The position numbers and the translations under genes are program-made. The notes under the pieces were generated by a model. That model saw nothing but the letters and a program-made list of their open reading frames with translations, did not search any database and had not been told where the DNA came from. Below are positions 1 to 8,015 of a DNA stretch of 64,000 nucleotides, piece by piece. Source of the stretch: Pseudomonadota bacterium (GTDB taxonomy: Bacteria > Pseudomonadota > Alphaproteobacteria > Rhizobiales > Devosiaceae); NCBI GenBank assembly GCA_023388175.1, contig JAEWGT010000011.1, positions 434,001-498,000 on the forward strand, read 5' to 3'. The stretch's first letter is position 1. Each line of letters begins with the position of its first letter.

Positions 1-22
1 CTACCAGATCGTCGGGGATTAA
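1..22 (+). CDS. C-terminal end of an OmpR-family response regulator (partial)
   Basis: Only the last codons are in the window. Reading from base 2 gives Y-Q-I-V-G-D followed by TAA at 20-22. A 'GYxIxx-stop' ending is typical of the winged-helix output domain of OmpR/PhoB regulators ('RGxGYxI'). The histidine kinase gene begins 33 bases later on the same strand, so this is most likely its cognate regulator. The family is inferred from six residues plus context. Confidence 0.6.
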
Positions 23-55
23 TTCCGATGGGGTTGACGTCGAGGAGGGCCGCGC

Positions 56-1435
56 GTGTTGCGTAAGGGGTCCATCGCGGCCTCGCTGTTCTGGCTTTCT
101 GCCGGATGGCTGGTTCTGGGCCTGGTCACGACCGGCTTCCTTCTGACCGACCTCTATTCCCGTGCGCTAGACACGACGCTGACCCAGACCCTGGATTTCC
201 ACGTCGAAAGCCTGGCGGGCGCCCTGCTGGAAACACGAGATCCCAAGGACCCCGATATCGCTCTTGCCGATCCTCGATTCGAGCGCCCGCGTTCAGGCTG
301 GTACTGGATCATCCGCGACGGCGCAGGCAATCTCGTCAACCTCTCGACATCTGTTGTCGGCATCGACCTTCAAGGCGTGGGCGCTGCTGCCGATGCGCTG
401 GGGCGCAGCACGGAAGTGGTCAATGACCCCTTCGGCACCCAGATGCGGCTGGTGGAGCGGAGCGTGACGCTCGGCGAGGACAGCTTTCGCATCACGGTCG
501 CCGGCAATCTGACGGAAATCCTCAAGCTGGTGGATGACTTCCGGGGGCAGGCCTTCATCGTACTGGGCGCGGTCGGCATCATGCTGGCCGTCATGAGTGC
601 CATTATCGCCCGCATCGCCCTGCGGCCGATTGCCCGGTTGAGCGCTGCCGTCGAGGCGGTGCGCGAAGGCGACAGCGCTGAGGTGTCCGGTACCTATCCC
701 ACCGAAATTGCCCCGCTTGCCGAAGAGGTCAACGAGCTGCTGCGCTCCAATGCGCAAATCATCGAGCGCGCCCGAAATCAGGTTGGCAATCTTGCGCACG
801 GCCTCAAGACCCCGATCGCGGTGCTGCGCAATGAATCGCAGGCGCGAAAAGGAGCGCTTGCAGACGTGGTCTCCAGCGAGACCGAAAAGATGAGCAATAT
901 GGTCTCCACCTATCTCGAACGCGCGCGGCTGGCGGCGCGGACTTCGGTGGTGGGCAAGAAGGCCGATGCGACAATGATCGTTTTGCGGCTGACCCGGGTC
1001 ATGCGCAAGATTCATCCTGACGTGACCATTGCCTTCCAGCGGCCTGACGCCTCGTTGCCCTGGTTCCGGGGCGACGAGTCTGATCTGGAGGAAATGGTCG
1101 GTAATCTCCTCGACAATGCCTGCAAGTGGTCAAAGGGACAGGTCGGCGTGCGTCTTTCGGCCGAGCGCGGCCAAAAAGGCACACAGCTTCTGGTGCGGAT
1201 CGACGACAATGGTCCCGGATTGTCCGATGCCGACGCCCAAAAAGTGTTGCGCCGGGGCGTCAGGTTGGATGAGAAAACGCCCGGAACCGGGCTGGGACTG
1301 GATATTGTCAAGGAACTGGTCGATGTCTATGGCGGCGGCTTGGAACTCAAACCATCTCAGTTGGGTGGGCTGCTGGTCGAATTGCGCCTGCCCACCGCGC
1401 GGCTCGGCGGAATGGTCCGCACGAGCGGTGTCTGA
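56..1435 (+). CDS. PhoQ-like sensor histidine kinase
   Basis: Inner-membrane sensor kinase of 459 aa that should autophosphorylate and pass phosphate to the regulator ending just upstream. Visible parts: TM1 at about residues 11-31, a periplasmic sensor region of roughly 130 residues, TM2 at about 167-188, HAMP, a dimerisation/phosphoacceptor motif with H248 in 'AHGLKTP', an N-box with N353 ('LLDNACKW'), and G-boxes 'DDNGPG' (about 383) and 'GTGLGL'. The 'HGLKTP' form of the H-box is characteristic of PhoQ-type kinases. The GTG start is supported by a strong GGAGG about 8 bases upstream. A PhoPQ-like pair close to cycHJKL recalls FeuP/FeuQ of rhizobia, but that identity rests on context and memory, not on an alignment. 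Confidence 0.88.
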   Translation: MLRKGSIAASLFWLSAGWLVLGLVTTGFLLTDLYSRALDTTLTQTLDFHVESLAGALLETRDPKDPDIALADPRFERPRSGWYWIIRDGAGNLVNLSTSVVGIDLQGVGAAADALGRSTEVVNDPFGTQMRLVERSVTLGEDSFRITVAGNLTEILKLVDDFRGQAFIVLGAVGIMLAVMSAIIARIALRPIARLSAAVEAVREGDSAEVSGTYPTEIAPLAEEVNELLRSNAQIIERARNQVGNLAHGLKTPIAVLRNESQARKGALADVVSSETEKMSNMVSTYLERARLAARTSVVGKKADATMIVLRLTRVMRKIHPDVTIAFQRPDASLPWFRGDESDLEEMVGNLLDNACKWSKGQVGVRLSAERGQKGTQLLVRIDDNGPGLSDADAQKVLRRGVRLDEKTPGTGLGLDIVKELVDVYGGGLELKPSQLGGLLVELRLPTARLGGMVRTSGV

Positions 1436-1497
1436 CGCACTTTCGCCGCAATACGCCAACACTTACCAATTGAATGCACTGAATTAAGGCCCAACAG

Positions 1498-1971
1498 ATG
1501 AATCGTTCGACGCTTTTTGCTCTCCCGCTTTTTGCTCTTGCGCTGGCCGGCTGTTCCAGCACCGGCACGACGCAGACGGTTCAGGCGCCCGTTCAGGCCC
1601 AGCCGATCGTTGTGCAGCCGATGGTGCCGACGTCGGCGCAGACGGTGCAGACCGCGCGGCTGACAACCAGCATCGCCAATGGCTTTGTCGACCCGGCGGC
1701 GCTGGCGCTGATGAGCGCCAAGGACTCCACTGAAGCCAACAGTGCCCAGTTCTATGCCCTGCAGTTCGGCCGCCCCGGCGCGCCGCGTCAGTGGGCAGGT
1801 GATCGCGGCACGACTGGCTCGGTGGCCGTTGGTCCCTATGTGCGTGTCAACAATCTCGACTGCCGGGACTTCACCCATACCGTCAAGGTCAACGGAACGG
1901 ACTATGTCCGCAAGGGCACTGCCTGCCGTGAGCAGAACGGAAACTGGAACGTGGTTCAGGGCGCCGCCTGA
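1498..1971 (+). CDS. Small outer-surface lipoprotein, RT0821/Lpp0805-like
   Basis: 157 aa with a lipoprotein signal peptide: basic N-terminus, hydrophobic core and lipobox 'LAGC' with the lipidated Cys at about residue 19. The mature part begins with a Thr/Gln/Val-rich linker (about 20-60). The C-terminal segment 'CRDFTHTV...GTACREQNGNW' matches the conserved end of the 17-kDa surface antigen / RT0821 family, in which two cysteines flank a beta-hairpin. Probably envelope-anchored; biochemical role unknown. It follows the sensor kinase after 62 bases and could be co-transcribed with it. A terminator-like hairpin overlaps its stop codon. Confidence 0.75.
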   Translation: MNRSTLFALPLFALALAGCSSTGTTQTVQAPVQAQPIVVQPMVPTSAQTVQTARLTTSIANGFVDPAALALMSAKDSTEANSAQFYALQFGRPGAPRQWAGDRGTTGSVAVGPYVRVNNLDCRDFTHTVKVNGTDYVRKGTACREQNGNWNVVQGAA

Positions 1972-2002
1972 TCCTTTTCGCCACCGGTGAAAAGGATTGT
2001 TT
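1971..2002 (+). terminator. Intrinsic terminator-like hairpin after the lipoprotein gene
   Basis: A 9-bp perfect inverted repeat (1971-1979 with 1989-1997, ATCCTTTTC/GAAAAGGAT) starts on the last base of the stop codon and is followed by a short T-rich stretch. It would separate the kinase/lipoprotein unit from the next gene. Confidence 0.55.
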
Positions 2003-2054
2003 ACCAAGGCTGTACTAGGGTCGGCGGTGACGTCGACCCCTCCCACGAGCCTTG

Positions 2055-3272
2055 ATGAGCCAGTCTGCCAACAGCACTGCCGCCACTGCAACGCCTGTTC
2101 CCCGGTCGTCTGGCCGTTCGGGTGAGATCGTGCGCAAGCCCTTTTGCGGCATGATCGACCCTGTGCTGGTCGACGAGCCGGTACATTATGCCTTTGCCGG
2201 ATCGGTGGTTCGTGAAGGCGCGATGGCCGCCTGGACATGGATAGCGCGCGACCTGTGTCCGGATCTGATTTCCGCCCAGGCGATTGAAAACGGCACGCTA
2301 AAGCCCGCCGATCTTGAGCCCGCGATGCCTGAAATCCTCGTTCGGGCCAAGAAGGCGCTGGATAAGGTTGATACGGACAATGAGGCCATGCGGCGCTTTC
2401 GCGCCCAGTTTGGCCGTGACAATGCCCGCGAAGAACTGACCGTGGTCATGGCTGCTTTGCGTGCGCGATCCCTGCTCGGCAAGGCCCAGGGTTTCGGCAA
2501 GGCTGTCAATTCCATTGGTGAGGATGGAGCGCTTGGCGTGGCGCTGCAATCCATGCCGCTGAATGACCCGCAAATGGCTGCCCTGATGTTTCATGCAGCG
2601 GTGGGGCAGGTTGCCAACCCGACTCGGTTGGTCGCAGCCGTGGTCAAATTGTCGGGCAATGCCAAGGAAGCCAGTCTGGCGCGTATTGGCTTTTCGCCCC
2701 TGATCGACGCTTGCCTCGCCCATGCCCAAAACCAGTTGCACCATCTGCAACTTGCCGGTCCATTCGCCGATATCGACCTTGTCTGCCGCAGCCTCGACCG
2801 GTTTCACCGGCTGGTTCGCGCCTTGACCGGCTTCATTGAATTTGAGCGGGGCAGTCGCGCCACACAGGTGCTCGCCACCGTGACCAAGATGGTGTCGGAT
2901 CGGGTCGAGCCGCGTCTCAAGGAGGTGGTCACCGACCTCAACCAGGCGATGCGCCGCCCGCGCGAAGGCGCGGACCGGATCGACAACGACCGCATGCTGG
3001 CAGCGATGAACGGCATCTATCTGCTGTCCTGCGTACGGGACTGTCGTGACTCACTGGCGCTGAACGCCGTTTTCGACCAGGCTTGGAGCCAGGCCGGTCA
3101 GGCGCTGGAATTGCATATTCAACGCAATCTGGACCTGCTGCGGCAGGCCCCGGGCGATGCGATGACCGGTCTGCGGCTCGACGCAGCCATCAAGATGGCC
3201 GAGGTTCGGTTCAATGCCGAATATGCCGAGACGCTGAAGCGTGCCCGAATGGCCGCAGAGCGCCGCAACTAA
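2055..3272 (+). CDS. Conserved-looking hypothetical protein, alpha-helical
   Basis: 405 aa with no domain I recognise. An in-frame TTG lies directly before the chosen ATG and is less likely. There is no signal peptide or membrane segment, so it is probably cytoplasmic. Composition predicts almost all helix, with many Ala, Leu, Arg and Asp and a repeating helix-turn-helix feel across residues 80-400. It sits between the lipoprotein and a convergent oxidoreductase operon, sharing the bases CTAA of its stop region with the neighbour's stop. Codon use matches the flanking core genes. No function is proposed. Confidence 0.75.
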   Translation: MSQSANSTAATATPVPRSSGRSGEIVRKPFCGMIDPVLVDEPVHYAFAGSVVREGAMAAWTWIARDLCPDLISAQAIENGTLKPADLEPAMPEILVRAKKALDKVDTDNEAMRRFRAQFGRDNAREELTVVMAALRARSLLGKAQGFGKAVNSIGEDGALGVALQSMPLNDPQMAALMFHAAVGQVANPTRLVAAVVKLSGNAKEASLARIGFSPLIDACLAHAQNQLHHLQLAGPFADIDLVCRSLDRFHRLVRALTGFIEFERGSRATQVLATVTKMVSDRVEPRLKEVVTDLNQAMRRPREGADRIDNDRMLAAMNGIYLLSCVRDCRDSLALNAVFDQAWSQAGQALELHIQRNLDLLRQAPGDAMTGLRLDAAIKMAEVRFNAEYAETLKRARMAAERRN

Positions 3273-5257
3273 TCGCTCAGGTCCCGAACTTCGATCCGCA
3301 CTGGAACGGGACGACCCTGATCGAGCACGGTAACCTCCAGGCCCGAACGCGCTGCGTCCCCTGCCATCAGCGCCAACGCAGCCTTGCCAGCGGGACGCAG
3401 GACCACGCCGATAGCCTCGAAAGGTCCCGGCGGATCCGAGCGCCGATAGATGAGCGCGCCGCTGCTCAACTGCCGGGCTTCGTCGGGTGTGAGATGAACA
3501 ATCCGCGCCTGCTCGCCAAACCGGCCTTCAAGATAACTCGGAACCTCATCCGGAATGGGATGCTGGTCGCCATCGGACACTTCTGAAGCCAAAGCCGAAG
3601 GCAAAACCACAAGCGCCACGCGCTCATGAGCGATATTGCCGGCGGATTCGGCTGGGATGAGACCAAGATCGACGCCGGCGACGACCGTGCCCAATGACAG
3701 CGGCTGCGGCGAATGTGACAGCAGCGCGACGGCGGTGCGTGGCGGCTGTCGCCGGAACATTCTGGTCCATGAAGTGTGCTGCGGCGCGGGCCGCTGGACC
3801 AGTTCGTGACCATGGTCGAGATAGGCCGGCGCGGCATCGTCCCTCAACGTCCCGATGGATGGTTGCGCGTCCGGACTTTCGTGAAGCGGGTCGATCACCG
3901 GATCATTGACGGTTTTGCGCGGTCGGTTCAGCAAAGCAAGGACAGCATCCCGCCCACTTTCCATGCAGCCGCGACGCGTGAAATAGCCCGCTGCGCTGCC
4001 GGCCAGCGCCAGGCCGTCAATATGCCCGTGAGCCTCAAGCCTGTGGTTCAGCGGATTCCAGCGGCTGATGCCGCCGGCAATATGCCAGAGCGTCAGATCG
4101 GGCTGCCAGCCACCGCAGAGCAGCAGGCGCTCGGTGACCAAGGCCTCCGACCTGTCCTGGCTGGTATGCACCGAAAGAGTGCCGCCGGCTTTGGCAATAT
4201 TGGCAAGTTCCACTGCAGCACCGGGCGTCTGGACCATGCCATAGGCGCGACTGAAGGCGATGAAGCGCGAGTTCGGATTGGGCCTGCTATCGAGAAGGCG
4301 TCCGATGCGAATCTCGGCGTCACTTGCCAGCATGGCAAGCCGATAGGCGACATTGCTTCCGGTCGCCAAAAGTGCCGTTTCGCCGGGCCAGACGTGATAG
4401 CGCGCGGCAAGCTCATAGGCGTCGCGTACCCCAATGACTCCGGGCAGGCGGTTGCCGGCAAATATGGGCAATCGTTCCTGCGAGCCGGTAGCGATTATGA
4501 CGAAGCGTGTTGCCAGATCGCTGACGCCGCCCTGCGGAACGCCATCCACAATCACGACCCTGTGGATTCTGACAAGACCGGGCCGCAGCGCATAGGCGTG
4601 GCTATGGGTCAAAACACTGACGGCATCATTTTCGGTCACGGCCGCCCGCAGTCGCGCCATATCAGCCTCAGGCGAGACCTCGCCATCCTGCGTACCGAAC
4701 AGGCCTGAATGACCGCCCAACTGGCCCGATGCTTCCACGAGCGTAACGCGCAAACCGGCGGCAGCGGCGGACAGGGCCGCCTCCATTCCCGCAACGCCGC
4801 CCCCGACCACGACGAGGTCACTGCCATCCTGTGAAGCGCTTGCCAGTCCACGCCAGGGCATTTCAAGAACATGCGGCCCGCCAAGCGTAAGACCCAAGGT
4901 GCGCCCCGGAAGAAGCAGTCGGGCCAGCGGATTAATGCGTCTGGCGCCCAGTGTGACCAGATCAGCGCCATCTATCGCCGGCACGCGGGCCATTGGCATG
5001 GCAAAATGCGGGTCATTGGCATGGCCGGCAAGGCTGATGGCAGGATCGGCGCTGGGGGTGAGGCCGAGGGGATAATCCTCATGCAACCCTAGGGTATCTA
5101 TGCCGGACGCCAAAGCGGCGCTGAGTACGCTATCGCCAGCAAAGCCCGAAACCAGCCGGCCGTCGAGCCGAAAGCGCAAGGCGCGATTGCGATCGATGGC
5201 GGCCTCGCCAAACCCTTCCGCACGGTTGACCGGCAAACGATTGATCTGCGGCCTCAT
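3269..5257 (-). CDS. FAD/NAD(P)-dependent oxidoreductase, sarcosine oxidase alpha-like, lacking the GcvT-like half
   Basis: 662 aa counted from the ATG at 5257, which overlaps the upstream gene's TGA in an ATGA junction; a longer reading frame exists but this start fits coupling. The N-terminus ('LDGRLVSGFAGDSVLSAAL') resembles the ferredoxin-like domain of sarcosine oxidase alpha, without cluster-binding cysteines. A dinucleotide fold follows ('VVGGGVAGMEAALSAAAAG'), then a long FAD/NAD module ending near 'AGSAAGYFTRRGCMESG'. Family alpha subunits run to about 1000 aa with a C-terminal folate (GcvT-like) domain. Here only about 200 poorly recognisable residues follow. The likely role is oxidation of an N-methyl or amino compound together with the partner gene; the substrate cannot be read from sequence. 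Confidence 0.75.
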   Translation of the reverse strand: MRPQINRLPVNRAEGFGEAAIDRNRALRFRLDGRLVSGFAGDSVLSAALASGIDTLGLHEDYPLGLTPSADPAISLAGHANDPHFAMPMARVPAIDGADLVTLGARRINPLARLLLPGRTLGLTLGGPHVLEMPWRGLASASQDGSDLVVVGGGVAGMEAALSAAAAGLRVTLVEASGQLGGHSGLFGTQDGEVSPEADMARLRAAVTENDAVSVLTHSHAYALRPGLVRIHRVVIVDGVPQGGVSDLATRFVIIATGSQERLPIFAGNRLPGVIGVRDAYELAARYHVWPGETALLATGSNVAYRLAMLASDAEIRIGRLLDSRPNPNSRFIAFSRAYGMVQTPGAAVELANIAKAGGTLSVHTSQDRSEALVTERLLLCGGWQPDLTLWHIAGGISRWNPLNHRLEAHGHIDGLALAGSAAGYFTRRGCMESGRDAVLALLNRPRKTVNDPVIDPLHESPDAQPSIGTLRDDAAPAYLDHGHELVQRPAPQHTSWTRMFRRQPPRTAVALLSHSPQPLSLGTVVAGVDLGLIPAESAGNIAHERVALVVLPSALASEVSDGDQHPIPDEVPSYLEGRFGEQARIVHLTPDEARQLSSGALIYRRSDPPGPFEAIGVVLRPAGKAALALMAGDAARSGLEVTVLDQGRPVPVRIEVRDLSD

Positions 5258-6327
5258 GCCGGCGTGCTCCCGGTCACGGGCGCATATTCCGTCACAGCGC
5301 CGCCCGAAGTCCGGGATACCAGGCGCTCGCCAAACCATGCGGCTTCCTGCGGCAGGGCTGCATTGGACAGCCAGCGGGCAAGGGCAGGGACCAGGAAAAT
5401 GCCCGTCATACCCATGCCCGCGACAATATCGGCTCCCGTGCTGCCCAGGCGGCCGACAGCCGGCGCACCATCGCTTGTCGCCAGCGAGACAAAGCTGGTC
5501 TGCCCCGCCTGCTCGATCTCTCGTTTTTCGCCCAGCAGCCTGCTGATCCGGCCGGAGACATGCGCCAGATCTCCAGGCCCTATCGCAGCTATGGCTCCCT
5601 CCTGCTGTTGCAGCAAAATGATGCCGCTATGGATGTCCTGCATCACGGGAGTGGCCAGGGCCTCAGGCGCCGTGGTGAGAATGGCGGCTGCGTCATGACG
5701 CCTGAGCAGGCCGGGCCAGTGCCCATGGGTCAGGTGCGAAACAATCGCGTCATCATCGGCCAGTATGGTTTGCCGGGCTCGATATATCGTGTTGTCCGCC
5801 TTGAGCGCGGCGCTGCCGTCTTCCTCGATAATGAATTCCTCGGGCGCAAGGCGCTGCACGCCCACCTGCGGCAACCATTCCTCAAGCGCCGGCTCCAGAA
5901 TCGGGCGGTTGAGATGCACGGCGTCGCGTAGGGTAATGCCGGTTCGGCCTTGTCCGAGAAGTGATGGCGCGGTCGGCTCGGCTGCTATGCCGAAGCCAAG
6001 CGCCATGTGGCGGATATGGGACAGCGCCTCGACAGACCGCTGGGCGTCGCTGAAGAAGATCGGGTCGACATGGCTCCAGGCGCTCCGTCCCGCGATGCGA
6101 CCGATCAGCCTGAGTGTTTCAGTGACGCCTTCGCCCAGAAGGGCCCAGCTTTCCGGCCTTGTGATCGGGGCTATGGAGAGGTCAATCTGGCGCGCGAGAC
6201 GATAGGCGGACCGGGTCTGTCCAACATGAATCACGCGCCTGCCATGCGTGCCGGACAGCAGCCCGGCCAGCAGACGGGCAAGCGGGCTTGAACCCACGAC
6301 GACAAAGTCCGCGATTGTTTCGCTCAT
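5254..6327 (-). CDS. Degenerate DAO/DadA-like flavoprotein subunit
   Basis: 357 aa, upstream and translationally coupled to the sarcosine oxidase alpha-like gene. The N-terminus starts like a dinucleotide-binding fold, but the glycine motif is degraded to 'VVGSSPLARLLAG' in place of GxGxxG. The C-terminus ('GADIVAGMGMTGIFLVPALARWL') resembles the conserved end of D-amino-acid oxidase / sarcosine oxidase beta proteins. I infer it is the beta-type partner of a two-subunit amine oxidase. The weak nucleotide motif makes FAD binding uncertain, and it may be structural. It is transcribed away from ccmI, with 138 bases between the two starts. Confidence 0.6.
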   Translation of the reverse strand: MSETIADFVVVGSSPLARLLAGLLSGTHGRRVIHVGQTRSAYRLARQIDLSIAPITRPESWALLGEGVTETLRLIGRIAGRSAWSHVDPIFFSDAQRSVEALSHIRHMALGFGIAAEPTAPSLLGQGRTGITLRDAVHLNRPILEPALEEWLPQVGVQRLAPEEFIIEEDGSAALKADNTIYRARQTILADDDAIVSHLTHGHWPGLLRRHDAAAILTTAPEALATPVMQDIHSGIILLQQQEGAIAAIGPGDLAHVSGRISRLLGEKREIEQAGQTSFVSLATSDGAPAVGRLGSTGADIVAGMGMTGIFLVPALARWLSNAALPQEAAWFGERLVSRTSGGAVTEYAPVTGSTPA

Positions 6328-6465
6328 GCGGCCAACTGACCTGCGGCGAGCGGTCCCTGTGGCAATGCGTCCGCATGGTCACGCGCTGTTTTGGTGGTTT
6401 TTCGCCGCATTCGGCTTATAGAGAACCATGCCTTGCCGCGCGACGCATACAAGCACCTGGGGCCG

Positions 6466-7542
6466 ATGATTTTCTGGTCTATCGCCATCGCCATAACCGC
6501 CATTGCCTGCACCGCGTTGTTTTACGCGGCGGCTGGGCGCACGGTCAACGCGCCTGCGCCCGAAATGGGCGATCCCAACTCCCATTTTCGTCTGCTTCTC
6601 GCCGGGATCGAGTCCGATCTGGCAAATGGCAAGCTGGGCGAGGAGCAAGCCAATGCTGCAAAGGGCGAACTGGCGCGTGAATTGCTCCGGGCCAGAGGCG
6701 ATTCCGTGGCGCCGCAATCCGAACTCGGGCGTGGGCAGCTATTGGCAGGCCTCGGTGCCATAGCAGTCATTGGTCTCGGACTTTACGCTGTGCTGGGCAG
6801 TCCCGATCTGCCATCCCAGCCTTTGGCGGAGAGGCCCGAGCTTGTCGCGCAAGGCATCAGCCTTGAGGACGCCATTGCGCAGATCGAGGCGCGGCTTGCC
6901 GCGGCACCTGATGATCTGCGAGGCTGGACCGTCATCGCGCCGGCCTATGTTGAGCTGGGCCGGTATGCTGATGCTGTCAACGCCTATAGGCAGATTATCG
7001 AATTGTCTGGGGCCAATGCGGAATTGCAGACCGATCTGGCCGAAGCGATGCTGCTCGACGCCGGTGACGCGGGTTCCAGCGAGGCAATGGAGCTTTTGCA
7101 GGCAGCGTCAGAAAGCGACCCATCCCATGTCCGCTCACGCCTTTATCTCGCGGCGGAATCGATGCGCATGGAGAACTACGATAGAGCTGCCGACTATTGG
7201 CGCGAGGCGCTGGCGCTGGCCGCTGGGGATGAGGCCTGGCTTTCCGCGGCGCAGCAGGGACTTGCCGTAGCGGAGGCCGACGGTGTCGATACGGCGGCCG
7301 AGCAGCAGGCGGAAATGATCCAGATGATGGTCGGAAGCCTTGCCGGGCGTCTGGCCGATGAAGGGGGCACCGTGGAAGAATGGATGCAGCTGCTCCGCTC
7401 CTATATTGTGCTGGGCGACATAGAGAGCGCGCAGAGCGCCTATGATGCGGCGGTCGCCGCCTATCCGGCAGCTTTTGATCGCGGGGAACTCGATACGATC
7501 GCCCTCGGTGCCGGACTTGTCTTGAATGGAGGATCGCAATGA
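6466..7542 (+). CDS. ccmI: Cytochrome c biogenesis protein CcmI (CycH)
   Basis: 358 aa from the ATG at 6466; the frame extends further upstream, but this start places the first membrane segment ('MIFWSIAIAITAIACTALFY') at the N-terminus as in the family. A second membrane segment lies at about residues 90-110, followed by a periplasmic region with TPR repeats ('GWTVIAPAYVELGRYADAVNAY'). CcmI presents apocytochrome c to the CcmF/CcmH haem lyase. It is the first gene of a four-gene run in which each stop overlaps the next start (ATGA or GTGA), matching rhizobial cycHJKL. Confidence 0.92.
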   Translation: MIFWSIAIAITAIACTALFYAAAGRTVNAPAPEMGDPNSHFRLLLAGIESDLANGKLGEEQANAAKGELARELLRARGDSVAPQSELGRGQLLAGLGAIAVIGLGLYAVLGSPDLPSQPLAERPELVAQGISLEDAIAQIEARLAAAPDDLRGWTVIAPAYVELGRYADAVNAYRQIIELSGANAELQTDLAEAMLLDAGDAGSSEAMELLQAASESDPSHVRSRLYLAAESMRMENYDRAADYWREALALAAGDEAWLSAAQQGLAVAEADGVDTAAEQQAEMIQMMVGSLAGRLADEGGTVEEWMQLLRSYIVLGDIESAQSAYDAAVAAYPAAFDRGELDTIALGAGLVLNGGSQ

Positions 7543-8015
7543 CCATGCCGGCCAGCGCCCGTCGCAAGGGCATGACCCGCAAGCAGAAGCGTCTGGCGAT
7601 CATTGCCGGGTTGGCGGTGGTTCTGGCAATTGCCACGACGCTGGTGCTGGTGGCGCTGCGCGATCAGATCGTGTTTTTTTACTCGCCAAGCGATGTTGCC
7701 GCACGGGAGGTCGCTGCAGGCCAGCCCATCCGGCTGGGCGGGCTGGTGAGTGAAGGGAGCTGGACCCGACAGGGGCAGAACAACACCTTCGCCATCACCG
7801 ATGGCGGCATGGAAATCATTGCGCATTACAATGGTATTCTCCCTGACCTGTTCCGCGAAGGGCAGGGCGTCGTCGCCGAAGGCAGCATGGGCGAGGATGG
7901 CGACTTCATCGCCACCAATGTGCTGGCCAAGCACGACGAAAACTACATTCCCAAGGAAGTCGTGGATGCGCTCAAGGCGCAGGGCGAGTGGCGGCCGGAG
8001 GCCGGTGGTCAGTGA
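7539..8015 (+). CDS. ccmE: Haem chaperone CcmE (CycJ)
   Basis: 158 aa, membrane-anchored periplasmic OB-fold protein that carries haem covalently and hands it to the CcmF lyase. A basic N-terminus precedes one membrane anchor (about residues 20-42). The conserved haem-attachment site is visible near the C-terminus as 'AKHDENYIPKEV', with the His that binds haem and the Tyr ligand four residues later. The ATG overlaps the ccmI stop in ATGA. Length is usual for the family. Confidence 0.96.
   Translation: MTMPASARRKGMTRKQKRLAIIAGLAVVLAIATTLVLVALRDQIVFFYSPSDVAAREVAAGQPIRLGGLVSEGSWTRQGQNNTFAITDGGMEIIAHYNGILPDLFREGQGVVAEGSMGEDGDFIATNVLAKHDENYIPKEVVDALKAQGEWRPEAGGQ

Noticed and set aside
3083..3586. 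167-residue frame spanning the convergent gene ends near 3.27 kb
   Set aside because: It overlaps two well-formed genes in another frame and shows no start signal.
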